Shown: positions 59,136 through 59,248 of the stretch, piece after piece
Position numbering within the stretch: position 1 is the stretch's first letter
Layout: every line of letters begins with the position of its first letter
Source of the DNA: CAWJPY01 sp963844865
GTDB lineage: Bacteria; Acidobacteriota; Thermoanaerobaculia; Thermoanaerobaculales; Sulfomarinibacteraceae
NCBI GenBank assembly: GCA_963844865.1
Contig: CAWJPY010000007.1
Coordinates: forward strand, 1 to 59,248
Reading direction: 5' to 3'
DNA length: 59,248 nucleotides
Program-made: the position numbers and the translations under genes
Notes under the pieces: generated by a model
Databases searched by the model: none
Told to the model about the DNA's origin: nothing
The model's input: only the letters and a program-made list of their open reading frames with translations

Positions 59136-59248
59136 CGTCTTGCTTGATGTTGTGAGACTAAAATGATCCCGGCGGGAAAATTGGCAACACAATGATTATA
59201 CAAGCCTGTACTTCTACACGCAGAGCATGCTTTTTTACAGCAGTTAAG
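59136..59248. other. Contig end, upstream of hemC fragment
   Basis: AT-rich compared with the rest. CCTGTACTTC at 59205-59214 equals a 10-mer of the same nanopore adapter but could be chance. No gene. Confidence 0.3.

Overview
This window reads as a composite contig rather than a single chromosome segment. Bases 1 to about 9,780 look like a planctomycete (Pirellulales-like). They carry a DnaA of planctomycete type, a Tat-exported Gfo/Idh/MocA oxidoreductase, small proteins with the planctomycete-style N-terminal membrane segment, a PDZ-pair protein and a DUF1570 gene that stops abruptly at the join. Bases about 9,800 to 58,720 come from a second, more GC-rich Gram-negative bacterium. The secretin/pilus layout, the cohesin-tailed secretin, the fused gamma-alpha 2-oxoacid:ferredoxin oxidoreductase and the rpsF-rpsR-DUF2232-rplI order suggest an Acidobacteriota-like lineage (inference; no phylogeny was possible). 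Bases about 58,760 to the end hold the start of a proteobacterial-type hemC. The join before it contains a stretch closely resembling a nanopore sequencing adapter.

Layout. Segment 1: FmdB zinc ribbon, nnrE, frameshifted small genes, an HNH nuclease with a small partner, PDZ protein, GNAT enzyme, dnaA, oxidoreductase, DUF1570 fragment. Nearly every gene after nnrE has one or more frameshifts. Segment 2, mostly on the minus strand: korA-korB; an operon rpsF-rpsR-DUF2232-rplI-methyltransferase-M49-like lipoprotein peptidase, mostly linked by ATGA overlaps; purM and divergent purL; and a long run from a sigma/anti-sigma pair through secretin-related protein, gspF, gspE, pilM, pilN, pilO, pilP, secretin and three pseudopilins to an M16 peptidase, dut and an MBL hydrolase. 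Then come an Ada-like zinc protein, a SelW-like protein with in-frame UGA, a YhaM-type nuclease, two parvulin-type chaperones, a membrane protein, mfd and ribBA. On the plus strand are a cysteine desulfurase, ddl, maeB, a CBS protein and a CsgG-family protein, with a NamZ-like hydrolase on minus. It ends in a truncated folE.

The intergenic spaces of segment 2 are unusually rich in structured repeats. There are four long hairpins whose arms co-vary between copies and at least five copies of a ~67-bp element ended by GTGCCAGGCAC palindromes. A 17-copy 13-bp tandem array lies upstream of rpsF. Two copies of a four-helix-bundle (23S rRNA intervening-sequence type) gene have start codons enclosed in a long co-varying inverted repeat. 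purM is bracketed by two compound direct repeats.

The strongest single observations are the probable UGA-encoded selenocysteine in the SelW-like gene (39636-39866), the co-varying leader structure of the four-helix-bundle gene, and the evidence that the contig is chimeric.
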